From NCBI GenBank assembly GCA_017467805.1, contig JAFUKJ010000099.1:1-50990 (forward strand): a stretch of DNA of 50,990 nt. The letters run 5' to 3'. Shown piece after piece: positions 26,424 to 34,009 of this stretch. Both the position numbers and the translations under genes were made by a program. The stretch is from Lachnospiraceae bacterium. Its GTDB lineage: Bacteria > Bacillota > Clostridia > Lachnospirales > Lachnospiraceae. The stretch's first letter is position 1; every line of letters starts with the position of its first letter. Under the pieces are notes generated by a model that was not told the origin of the DNA, ran no database searches, and worked only from the letters and a program-made list of their open reading frames with translations.

Positions 26424-27212
26424 ATGACAATATTAGATGAGATTGCAGAGTATGCGCGCCTTCGAGTAGAACAGGCAAAGAAAACTACACCATTGTCCGA
26501 AGTGAAAGCAAAGGCTCTGGCACTTCCTAAATCAGAATTTGCATTTGAGAAGGTATTAAAAAGACCAGGAATTTCCTTTATCTGTGAGTGCAAGAAGGCA
26601 TCTCCTTCAAAGGGCTTAATTGCACCTGAATTTCCTTATCTACAGATTGCAAAGGAGTATGAGGCAGCAGGAGCGGATTGCATATCGGTGCTGACAGAGC
26701 CTAAGTGGTTCTTAGGAAGTGACGAATATTTGAAGGAGATTGCAAAGGAAGTGAAAACGCCATGTATTCGTAAGGATTTCGTGGTAGATGAATATATGAT
26801 ATATGAGGCAAAGCTTTTGGGTGCAGAGGCGGTACTGCTGATTTGCTCGATTTTATCTGAACAGCAGATACGGGAGTATATTCAAATTTGCGATTCGTTG
26901 GGTATTTCTGCTTTGGTGGAAGCACATAGTGAGGAAGAGGTTGAACTGGCAGTCAGGGCTGGTGCAGGAATCATCGGTGTGAATAATCGTAATTTGAAGG
27001 ACTTTACAGTAGATACGGAGAATAGCCGAAGGCTAAGGGAATTAGTACCGCAGGATATTCTCTTTGTATCGGAAAGTGGTGTGAAGAGCGCGGAGGATAT
27101 TGCAAAGCTTCGTGAGATTGGTGTAGATGCAGTGCTGATTGGAGAAACGCTGATGAGAGCAGAGGATAAGAGAGCAAAGCTGATGGAGCTAAAAGGGAAA
27201 GGCATGGTTTAG
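26424..27212 (+). CDS. trpC: Indole-3-glycerol phosphate synthase
   Basis: A 262-residue TIM-barrel enzyme closing the pyrrole ring of indoleglycerol phosphate. Signature parts are ISFICECKKASPSKGLI with catalytic Lys, DCISVLTEPKWFLGS, CIRKDFVVDEY and GVNNRNLKDFTVD. ATG 26424 has GGAGGA at normal distance; the in-frame ATG at 26400 has no site. It is followed after 1 bp by trpF as a separate gene, so trpC and trpF are not fused here. Confidence 0.97.
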   Translation: MTILDEIAEYARLRVEQAKKTTPLSEVKAKALALPKSEFAFEKVLKRPGISFICECKKASPSKGLIAPEFPYLQIAKEYEAAGADCISVLTEPKWFLGSDEYLKEIAKEVKTPCIRKDFVVDEYMIYEAKLLGAEAVLLICSILSEQQIREYIQICDSLGISALVEAHSEEEVELAVRAGAGIIGVNNRNLKDFTVDTENSRRLRELVPQDILFVSESGVKSAEDIAKLREIGVDAVLIGETLMRAEDKRAKLMELKGKGMV

Positions 27213-27213
27213 A

Positions 27214-27810
27214 ATGACAAAAATCAAGCTATGCGGTCTAAGGCGCGAGTGTGATATTGAATATGCAAATGAACTGTTACCTGAATATATAGGCTTTGTA
27301 TTTGCTAAAAAGAGTAAGAGATATGTTTCCTACGAGGAGGCAAAGCAACTAAAGGCTATGTTGGATAAACGAATCATGGCGGTTGGTGTATTTGTAAACG
27401 AGGATATTGAGCGGATTACAAGATTGGTACAGGAAGGCGTTATTGATATTGTACAGCTTCATGGACGAGAGGATGAAGCCTATATCTGTAGGCTTCGAGA
27501 GACTGTAGACTGTCCGATAATTCAGGCGTTTCGCATTAAGGACAGTCAGGATATTGAGGTTGTGAGGGCGTCAGGTGCTGACTATGTACTACTGGATTCA
27601 GGTGGTGGCTCAGGAGAGTGCTTTGACTGGTCTTTGATAGAGGGACTTGATAGACCTTATTTTCTGGCAGGAGGCTTGACCTTTGAGAATGTGCAGGAGG
27701 CAATCAGGAGACTACAGCCCTTTGCAGTGGATGTCAGCTCAGCCTTGGAAACGGATGGCTATAAGGATAAGACAAAGATGGAACAGTTTGTAGATGTGGT
27801 GAGAAGATAG
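27214..27810 (+). CDS. trpF: Phosphoribosylanthranilate isomerase
   Basis: A 198-residue TIM-barrel isomerase. KIKLCGLRRECD has the catalytic Cys, and YIGFVFAKKSKRYVS, IVQLHGRED, YVLLDSGGGSGECFDW and FLAGGLTFENV with the phosphate site are all family signatures. It begins 1 bp after trpC. The next gene is trpA, with only 18 bp between, so there is no room for trpB in its usual place. Confidence 0.96.
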   Translation: MTKIKLCGLRRECDIEYANELLPEYIGFVFAKKSKRYVSYEEAKQLKAMLDKRIMAVGVFVNEDIERITRLVQEGVIDIVQLHGREDEAYICRLRETVDCPIIQAFRIKDSQDIEVVRASGADYVLLDSGGGSGECFDWSLIEGLDRPYFLAGGLTFENVQEAIRRLQPFAVDVSSALETDGYKDKTKMEQFVDVVRR

Positions 27811-27828
27811 ATTTAGAGGAGAATGATT

Positions 27829-28620
27829 ATGAGTAAGATTAGAGATGCATTTGAAAATGGAAAGGCATTTATTCCTTTTATTACCTGTGGTGACCCAGAC
27901 TTGGAGACGACAGAGAAGCTGGTATATGCGGCGGTGGAGAATGGAGCAGATTTGATAGAGCTTGGAATTCCGTTTTCTGACCCGATTGCAGAGGGGCCAG
28001 TTATTCAAAGAGCAGATATTAGAGCGCTTGCCAGTGGAACAACCACAGATAAGATATTTGAGTTAGTGAAGAAGCTTCGCAAGACGGTAACAATTCCTAT
28101 GGTGTTTATGACCTATGCAAATGTCGTATTTTCCTATGGCTCAGAGAAATTTATTTCCATCTGTAAGGAGATTGGAATGGATGGCTTGATTATTCCTGAT
28201 ATTCCGTTTGAGGAGAGAGAGGAGTTTCTTCCGATTTGCAGACAGTATGGTGTGGATTTGATTTCTTTGATTGCTCCAACCTCAAAGCAGCGTATTGCCA
28301 CGATTGCAAAGGAGGCAGAAGGCTTTATTTATATCGTGTCCAGCCTTGGCGTTACAGGTACAAGAAAGGAGATTACAACGGATTTGCAGTCTATCGTGGA
28401 TGTGGTTCGTGAGAATACCGATGTTCCTTGTGCAATAGGCTTTGGCATATCAACTCCAGAGCAGGCGGCGCAGATGTCGGCTTATGCAGATGGCGTAATC
28501 GTAGGCTCTGCGATTATTAAGATTATGGAGCAGTATGGAAGAGAGGCGGTTGAACCTGTTGGGGAGTATGTAAAGAGCATGAAGGATGCGTGTAGAATGG
28601 CATATAATATTGCGGTATAA
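27829..28620 (+). CDS. trpA: Tryptophan synthase alpha subunit
   Basis: A 263-residue enzyme cleaving indoleglycerol phosphate to indole. ATG 27829 follows GAGGAG by 7 bp; ATG 27823 is too close. DLIELGIPFSDPIAEGP contains the catalytic Glu44 (Glu49 of E. coli). The position of E. coli Asp60 is Glu55, a variation I recall as common in Clostridia. FGISTPEQAAQM and GVIVGSAII form the phosphate site. TrpA normally works as alpha2beta2 with TrpB, whose gene is not in this operon or anywhere in the window. Confidence 0.96.
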   Translation: MSKIRDAFENGKAFIPFITCGDPDLETTEKLVYAAVENGADLIELGIPFSDPIAEGPVIQRADIRALASGTTTDKIFELVKKLRKTVTIPMVFMTYANVVFSYGSEKFISICKEIGMDGLIIPDIPFEEREEFLPICRQYGVDLISLIAPTSKQRIATIAKEAEGFIYIVSSLGVTGTRKEITTDLQSIVDVVRENTDVPCAIGFGISTPEQAAQMSAYADGVIVGSAIIKIMEQYGREAVEPVGEYVKSMKDACRMAYNIAV

Positions 28621-28624
28621 AGCG

Positions 28625-28653
28625 TTGTGAGAAAGCCTGTAATTTGCTATAAT
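28625..28653 (+). promoter_or_regulatory. Promoter for the GH127 gene
   Basis: TTGTGA (28625-28630), 17 bp, then a perfect TATAAT (28648-28653), beginning 4 bp after the trpA stop. It suggests GH127 has its own promoter rather than belonging to the trp operon. Confidence 0.65.
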
Positions 28654-28745
28654 TTAAAAGACTTCTGCTATGTTGGAGAAGTAGAATATATGCATTGCCG
28701 ATAGCGTGAAGGATTGGCATGAGGTAAGCGAAGGATGGATATCAG

Positions 28746-31277
28746 ATGACAAGATTACAGGATTTCAGATTGGATGAGGTAAGAATTACAGATGCATATT
28801 TTGAGAATGCATTAGAGAAGGATATGGCGTATTTGAAGCAGTATGAGGCGGATAGACTGGTGGCTGGTTTCTTAGAGACTAAGGGCTTGAAGATAAGAGC
28901 GCCAAAGTATCCAGGCTGGGAGAGTACGCAGATTCGTGGTCACATTTTGGGGCATTATCTTGCGGCAGCAGCACAGGGCTATGCTTCAACAGGTGATAGG
29001 GAAATCTTAGATAAGATAAATTATATCGTAGATGAGTTGGAGAGAAGTCAGCATGAAAGCGGTTATCTTTCTGCTTTTGAGGAGCAGTTATTTGATAATG
29101 TAGAGACCAATCAGCCTTGCTGGGTACCTTGGTATACTATGGATAAGATTATAGCAGGATTAACCGCCTGCTATAAATTAGCAGGTAGCGAAAAGGCATT
29201 GCAGGTAGTGAGCAGATTAGGTGACTGGGTATATGACCGTACTGCTAAGTGGAGTGTGGAGACACAGAATACGGTATTGGCTGTAGAGTACGGCGGAATG
29301 AACGAAGCCATGTACGATTTGTATATGGTAACAGGTAAGAAAGAGCATGCCGAGGCGGCGCATAAGTTTGATGAGATAAGCCTGTTTACGCCAATCCATG
29401 AGAAGCAGGACATTTTAAATGGAAAGCATGCGAATACAACGATTCCAAAGTTTTTAGGTGGTTTATACCGTTATATGGCTTTAGATAAGGCTGGAAGCGA
29501 GAACTTTTATCTTGAGTCAGCCATGCAATTTTGGGATATTGTTACGAAGAATCATACCTATATTACTGGTGGTAACAGTGAGTGGGAGCATTTTGGAGAG
29601 TCTCGTATCTTAGATGCAGAGAGAACCAATTGTAATTGCGAGACCTGTAACACTTATAACATGTTAAAGCTTTCAAGAGAGCTGTTTAAGATTACCCGAG
29701 ACAAGAGGTATGCGGATTTCTATGAGAATACCTTTATGAATGCGATTATGTCTTCGCAGAATCCAGAAACGGGTATGACTATGTATTTCCAGCCGATGGC
29801 AACAGGCTATTTCAAGGTATATGGTACGCCATTTAATAGCTTCTGGTGTTGCACGGGAACGGGTATGGAGAATTTTACAAAGTGTAATGACAGCTTGTAT
29901 TTCCATACAGAGGACACGGTATATGTGAATCAGTTTATCAGCTCTAAGCTGAACTGGAAGGATAACGGTGTGGAGCTTGAGCAGAGAAGCGCGATTCCAA
30001 ACGAGAATACGACCTGTATTCAGATTACGAAGGCAAATGGCAAGGTGTTTACAGTGGCACTTCGTAAGCCTGACTGGGCAGCAGGAGAGTGTCAGATTGT
30101 TGTAAATGGTGAGAAACTTTCTATAGAGGAAAAGGATGGATATTTCTATGTGCAGAGAGCATGGGTGGATGGAGACTGTATAGAATACACTATTCCGATG
30201 AAGGTTGTAGCATATCCGCTTCATGATAATGCGCATGTGATTGGCTTCAAATATGGTCCTCTTGTATTAAGTGCAGGACTTGGTACGGAGGATATGGAAG
30301 AGAGCAAGACAGGTGTAGATGTTACGATTGCTACTAGAAATATTGCGATGAAGGACTTTATTACCATTCCTGACGGTAAGGTTGATGAGTGGATTGCCAA
30401 TGTTGAAGCAAATGTGGTAAAGGCGGCTGGTAAGCTGGAGTTCTCTTTGAAAGGAACGGATAGCGGACATTTGGTATTTACACCTCATTACAGACAGCAT
30501 ACCGAGAGATATGGTATCTACTGGAATATGGTAGCAAAGGATTCTGATGCATTGCAGAAGCATATTCTTGCTGGTAAGGAGAAGGCAAGAAAGGAACGCG
30601 TCGCAATTGACAGTATTCCGCTTGGTAACGACCAGTATGAGTTATTACATAATATTCAGGGCGAGAACACAGGAGCAGGCACTTATAATGGCTTGCAGCT
30701 TCGACATGCTTGGAAGGATGGTTGGTTCTCTTATGATATGAAGGTTGACCCTTCTGTGAAAAATTATCTTTTGGTGAAGTATTTTAGCGGAAATGTTGGC
30801 AGAGCCTTTAATATTTACTTTGACGGTGTGTTATATCTTGAGGAAACGATTAAGGATAAGAAACCAGGCAATTTCTATGATGAATATTATCCAATTCCTG
30901 AAGAAGTTATCGCAGGAAAAGATAAGATACAGGTAAAGTTTGCGACTCGCGGTGACAGTTGGGTTGGCGGCTTGTTCGACCAGCTTTGTATCGTGCAGGA
31001 TTATAGTCAGCAGGCAGGTTTAAAGAGTTGTGAGGTAACTGGCGGTAAGCTGGATGTTGCCTTTGATAGCGATGTGACAGAGTATACACTGACAAAGACT
31101 GGAGATGTGATTGCGCTTAAGCTTACTCCGATGGATGAGAATGGTCTTGTCTATGTGGATGGCGTGTTAATTGATGATACGGCTGCCAGAGAGATAAGTG
31201 GAATGGGAGAATTTGAAGTTGTTGTAAAGGCAGAGGACTTCGAGAATGAGAAGAAGTATGTGTTTAAAATAGTGTAA
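28746..31277 (+). CDS. GH127 beta-L-arabinofuranosidase
   Basis: An 843-residue enzyme, probably cytoplasmic (no signal peptide), removing beta-L-arabinofuranose. The zinc/cysteine active site of the family is visible: CNCETCNTYNML with Glu299 and Cys301, and FWCCTGTGMENF with Cys368 and Cys369, corresponding to Glu338, Cys340, Cys417 and Cys418 of Bifidobacterium HypBA1. Cys368 would be the nucleophile. A helical barrel fills residues ~1-420 and beta-sandwich modules follow. From ~615 a C-terminal extension (YNGLQLRHAWKDGWFSYDM and beyond) makes it longer than the ~660-residue reference. It complements the GH51 and GH43 enzymes in the window. Confidence 0.9.
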   Translation: MTRLQDFRLDEVRITDAYFENALEKDMAYLKQYEADRLVAGFLETKGLKIRAPKYPGWESTQIRGHILGHYLAAAAQGYASTGDREILDKINYIVDELERSQHESGYLSAFEEQLFDNVETNQPCWVPWYTMDKIIAGLTACYKLAGSEKALQVVSRLGDWVYDRTAKWSVETQNTVLAVEYGGMNEAMYDLYMVTGKKEHAEAAHKFDEISLFTPIHEKQDILNGKHANTTIPKFLGGLYRYMALDKAGSENFYLESAMQFWDIVTKNHTYITGGNSEWEHFGESRILDAERTNCNCETCNTYNMLKLSRELFKITRDKRYADFYENTFMNAIMSSQNPETGMTMYFQPMATGYFKVYGTPFNSFWCCTGTGMENFTKCNDSLYFHTEDTVYVNQFISSKLNWKDNGVELEQRSAIPNENTTCIQITKANGKVFTVALRKPDWAAGECQIVVNGEKLSIEEKDGYFYVQRAWVDGDCIEYTIPMKVVAYPLHDNAHVIGFKYGPLVLSAGLGTEDMEESKTGVDVTIATRNIAMKDFITIPDGKVDEWIANVEANVVKAAGKLEFSLKGTDSGHLVFTPHYRQHTERYGIYWNMVAKDSDALQKHILAGKEKARKERVAIDSIPLGNDQYELLHNIQGENTGAGTYNGLQLRHAWKDGWFSYDMKVDPSVKNYLLVKYFSGNVGRAFNIYFDGVLYLEETIKDKKPGNFYDEYYPIPEEVIAGKDKIQVKFATRGDSWVGGLFDQLCIVQDYSQQAGLKSCEVTGGKLDVAFDSDVTEYTLTKTGDVIALKLTPMDENGLVYVDGVLIDDTAAREISGMGEFEVVVKAEDFENEKKYVFKIV

Positions 31278-31285
31278 GGTTATAG

Positions 31286-31321
31286 TGGAGCATGAGTTGT
31301 ATCATTCAAACTCATGCTCCA
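31286..31321. terminator. Hairpin between convergent GH127 and LysR genes
   Basis: TGGAGCATGAGTT (31286-31298) pairs perfectly with AACTCATGCTCCA (31309-31321). It overlaps the last codons of the LysR gene and lacks a long T-run, but its place between convergent genes suggests a shared terminator. Confidence 0.6.
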
Positions 31322-32189
31322 TTACATATTGAATAAAAGCGTTGAAGGGCTTGGAAATCCATTTGTTTCGATGGTAAATAAGCTGCTTCCAAATATCAAT
31401 TTCAAAGTCCACAATATCCAGATAGACAAGTGAGCCTTCCTCAACCTTTTTCTGTGTAACAAAGTCAGGCAGGAAGGAGATTCCTACACCATTTTCCAAT
31501 GAGGTTGTAATAAGGTCAGTTCTGCCGATTTCCATGACAGGCTGTATATCCAATGACATGCTGGCAAGTGTTTCGTCAAAAACGCGTCGGTATCCCATTT
31601 TTTTCTCAGTAAGAATGAAAGGGGCGTCAATGATGTCCCTGATGGACAGATTGCGTTTGCCTGCAAGGGGAGAAGCAGCGCTTGTAACAAAATGCGTGGA
31701 AATACGTTCTTCCTTGGCAATAACATAGTCAGGATGATATACATGACTGTCTAAGGTAAAAATAACATCAGCTTCATTATGATTCAGGATACGGAACATA
31801 TCGTCCGTGTCTGCAGTAGAGAATTTGAGAGCTATTTTGGGATAATGCTGATAGAAATCAGGATAATTCTGCGTCAGCATCATTTCACAAATTGAGTCTG
31901 GTGTCACGATATGTATATGGCCCGATAGCTCGTTGGAGTTGCTTAGATTCTGCTTGAATTCCTCTGTAATATGGCTGATTTGCTGGGCGTAGGCGAGTAC
32001 CTCACGCCCTTTTTCTGTTAGGCTGATTGTATGATTAATGCGTTCAAAGAGCATACAATCAAGCTCAGTTTCTAACTGTTTAATTTGAAAGGAAATGGTT
32101 GACTGCGAATAACCAAGTACTTGCGCTGCTTTGGTAAAGCTGTTTAATTCTGCAACATGAACGAATGTAACTAAATTTCTAATTTCCAT
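31302..32189 (-). CDS. LysR-family transcriptional regulator
   Basis: A 295-residue regulator. Its N-terminal winged helix-turn-helix reads LNSFTKAAQVLGYSQSTIS, followed by the linker helix and a two-lobed effector domain beginning HIHIVTPDSI. It is transcribed divergently from a tryptophanase-fold gene, with 115 bp between. LysR proteins usually control a divergent neighbour, so that enzyme is the likely target and its substrate or product the likely inducer. Confidence 0.93.
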   Translation of the reverse strand: MEIRNLVTFVHVAELNSFTKAAQVLGYSQSTISFQIKQLETELDCMLFERINHTISLTEKGREVLAYAQQISHITEEFKQNLSNSNELSGHIHIVTPDSICEMMLTQNYPDFYQHYPKIALKFSTADTDDMFRILNHNEADVIFTLDSHVYHPDYVIAKEERISTHFVTSAASPLAGKRNLSIRDIIDAPFILTEKKMGYRRVFDETLASMSLDIQPVMEIGRTDLITTSLENGVGISFLPDFVTQKKVEEGSLVYLDIVDFEIDIWKQLIYHRNKWISKPFNAFIQYVMEHEFE

Positions 32190-32208
32190 ATTATCTCCAT
32201 CGAATTTA

Positions 32209-32225
32209 TAGATGACCTATATCTA
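32209..32225. promoter_or_regulatory. Candidate LysR binding site
   Basis: The interrupted dyad TAGAT-N7-ATCTA (32209-32225) lies in the intergenic region between the LysR gene and the tryptophanase-like gene, close to the LysR start. Its form fits a LysR-type box, but only one copy is seen. Confidence 0.4.
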
Positions 32226-32304
32226 AATCATCAATTTTATTAATTTTAGGTAATATTGTATACTAAATCCTATCAAAATGCAATTTTTTTGGGGAGGATT
32301 TATA

Positions 32305-33753
32305 ATGCCAGCAATTAAGTTTTACAGTAGGGACCCATTGCCAATGGAGATGCACAAGGTAAAAATCGTGCAGAAGCTGAATTTATTACCAGCAAAAGAG
32401 AGATTGGCAAAAATGAAGGAGGCAGGATTCAACACATTCCTGTTACATAACGGAGATATTTTCATGGACATGCTAACAGATTCAGGTGTAAATGCCATGA
32501 GTGACAATATGCAGTCAGCAATGCTTCGTGCAGATGATGCGTATGCAGGAAGTGAAACCTTCTACCGTATGCAGAACAAGCTAGAGGAGATTTTCGGAAT
32601 TTCGAATCTGCTGCCTACACATCAGGGACGTGCCTGTGAGCATATCCTTGCAACACATTTTGTGAAGCCAGGCAATTGCGTTATTATGAACTATCATTTT
32701 ACAACCTCTAAGGCGCATGTTACACGTCTTGGCGGATATGTTGAGGAACTTGTAAAGGACGAAGGTTTGGTTTCTAAGAGCAACTTACCTTTCAAGGGTA
32801 ATATTGATATGGACAAGGTAAAGGCTTGCGTGGAGAAGGAAGGCGCAGATAATATCGCGTATATGAGATTAGAGGCAGGTACAAACCTTATCGGTGGTCA
32901 GCCTATTTCTTATGAGAATATGAAGGAAGCAACAGAGTATGCCAAGGCAAATGGAATTGTAACAATTCTTGATGCGTCATTACTTCAGGATAACTTATAT
33001 TTCATTAAGACTCGTGAGGAGTCTATGAAGGACAAATCTATCCGTGAAATTACAAGAATGGTAGCTGATTTATTTGATATTATTTATTTTTCTGCTCGTA
33101 AGTTCGGATTCGGACGCGGAGGCGGCATCTTAGTTCGTGATGAGAAGCTGTTCCATGAGATGGAAGATTATATCACAATGTTTGAAGGATTCCTTACCTA
33201 TGGTGGTATGTCTGTTAAGGAAATGGAAGCCTTGATTATCGGTTTTGAAGAAACTATGGACTTTGACGTGATTTCACAGGGACCACAGTTTATTGACCAC
33301 TGTGTAAGAATGTTGGATGCTCACGGTATTCCAATGATTACACCAGGCGGCGGACTTGGCGCGCATATTGATGCAAGAGCGGTAGTAAGCCATATTCCTG
33401 CTGAGCAGTATCCTGCAGGTTCGCTGGTTGCAGCATTGTATTTGTGCGGCGGTATCAGAGGTATGGAGCGTGGAACTTTGTCAGAGGAGCGTAATCCTGA
33501 CGGAAGTGAGCGTATTGCATCTGTTGAGATGGTACGTCTTGCGTTCCCGCGTCGAGTATTTACTTTATCACAGACAGAGTATGTCATCGACAGAGTGAAG
33601 TGGTTATATGACCATAGAGATTTGATTGGTGGTCTTAGATTTGTACATGAGCCAAAGACTTTACGTTTCTTCACAGGTAGATTAGAACCTGTATCAGATT
33701 GGCCAGAGAAGCTAGTAGCAGCATATGAAGCTGAGTTCGGCGAGGACCAGTAG
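32305..33753 (+). CDS. Divergent tryptophanase/tyrosine phenol-lyase family enzyme (beta-eliminating lyase)
   Basis: A 482-residue PLP enzyme of aspartate-aminotransferase fold type I. ATG 32305 follows GGGGAGG. Family features are FMDMLTDSGVNAMSDNMQ, LPTHQGRACEHIL, IGGQPIS, TILDASLLQDN (the Asp that binds the pyridine nitrogen), the probable Schiff-base Lys266 in SARKFGFG, and FLTYGGMS. Compared with E. coli TnaA as I remember it, the active-site stretch TITSNSAGGQP reads EAGTNLIGGQP, and SAKKDAMVPMGG reads SARKFGFGRGGG. The substrate could therefore be tryptophan, tyrosine or another amino acid. It is divergent from a LysR gene and ends at a terminator. Confidence 0.8.
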   Translation: MPAIKFYSRDPLPMEMHKVKIVQKLNLLPAKERLAKMKEAGFNTFLLHNGDIFMDMLTDSGVNAMSDNMQSAMLRADDAYAGSETFYRMQNKLEEIFGISNLLPTHQGRACEHILATHFVKPGNCVIMNYHFTTSKAHVTRLGGYVEELVKDEGLVSKSNLPFKGNIDMDKVKACVEKEGADNIAYMRLEAGTNLIGGQPISYENMKEATEYAKANGIVTILDASLLQDNLYFIKTREESMKDKSIREITRMVADLFDIIYFSARKFGFGRGGGILVRDEKLFHEMEDYITMFEGFLTYGGMSVKEMEALIIGFEETMDFDVISQGPQFIDHCVRMLDAHGIPMITPGGGLGAHIDARAVVSHIPAEQYPAGSLVAALYLCGGIRGMERGTLSEERNPDGSERIASVEMVRLAFPRRVFTLSQTEYVIDRVKWLYDHRDLIGGLRFVHEPKTLRFFTGRLEPVSDWPEKLVAAYEAEFGEDQ

Positions 33754-33763
33754 GAATAAGAGA

Positions 33764-33793
33764 AAAGGGACAGTGCAAAACTGTTCCTTTTTT
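33764..33793 (+). terminator. Intrinsic terminator after the tryptophanase-like gene
   Basis: AAAGGGACAGT (33764-33774) pairs with ACTGTTCCTTT (33780-33790) with one G-U pair, followed by TTT. Confidence 0.8.
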
Positions 33794-33864
33794 AGAACGT
33801 ATTTTGATAGCAAATTATTGGCAACAATAACCAAAAAAATGGCATAAAATTGGAAGATAGACAA

Positions 33865-33893
33865 TTGCATTTGTATATTGTGTTTGATATATT
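33865..33893 (+). promoter_or_regulatory. Promoter of the pectate lyase gene
   Basis: TTGCAT (33865-33870), 17 bp, then TATATT (33888-33893), about 115 bp upstream of the start codon. Confidence 0.6.
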
Positions 33894-33925
33894 TAAAAGG
33901 TCGAGGGTAATTTTGTGCGCTTTGA

Positions 33926-33939
33926 TGTAAGCGCTTACA
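33926..33939. promoter_or_regulatory. cre site (CcpA/LacI-type operator)
   Basis: TGTAAGCGCTTACA is a perfect palindrome and a full match to the catabolite-responsive element consensus of Firmicutes. It lies about 30 bp downstream of the proposed -10, where CcpA binding would block transcription when preferred sugars are present. Confidence 0.8.
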
Positions 33940-34009
33940 TAATGAGTTCGGAGTTTGGGAAAAATGACGACTGATTCGACAAGGATTTATAAGGGTATAG
34001 GAGGAAGAC

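Noticed and set aside
32305-33753. A misplaced tryptophan synthase beta gene
   Set aside because: The PLP Lys context and overall pattern belong to the tryptophanase/TPL fold-type I family, not to TrpB (fold type II).
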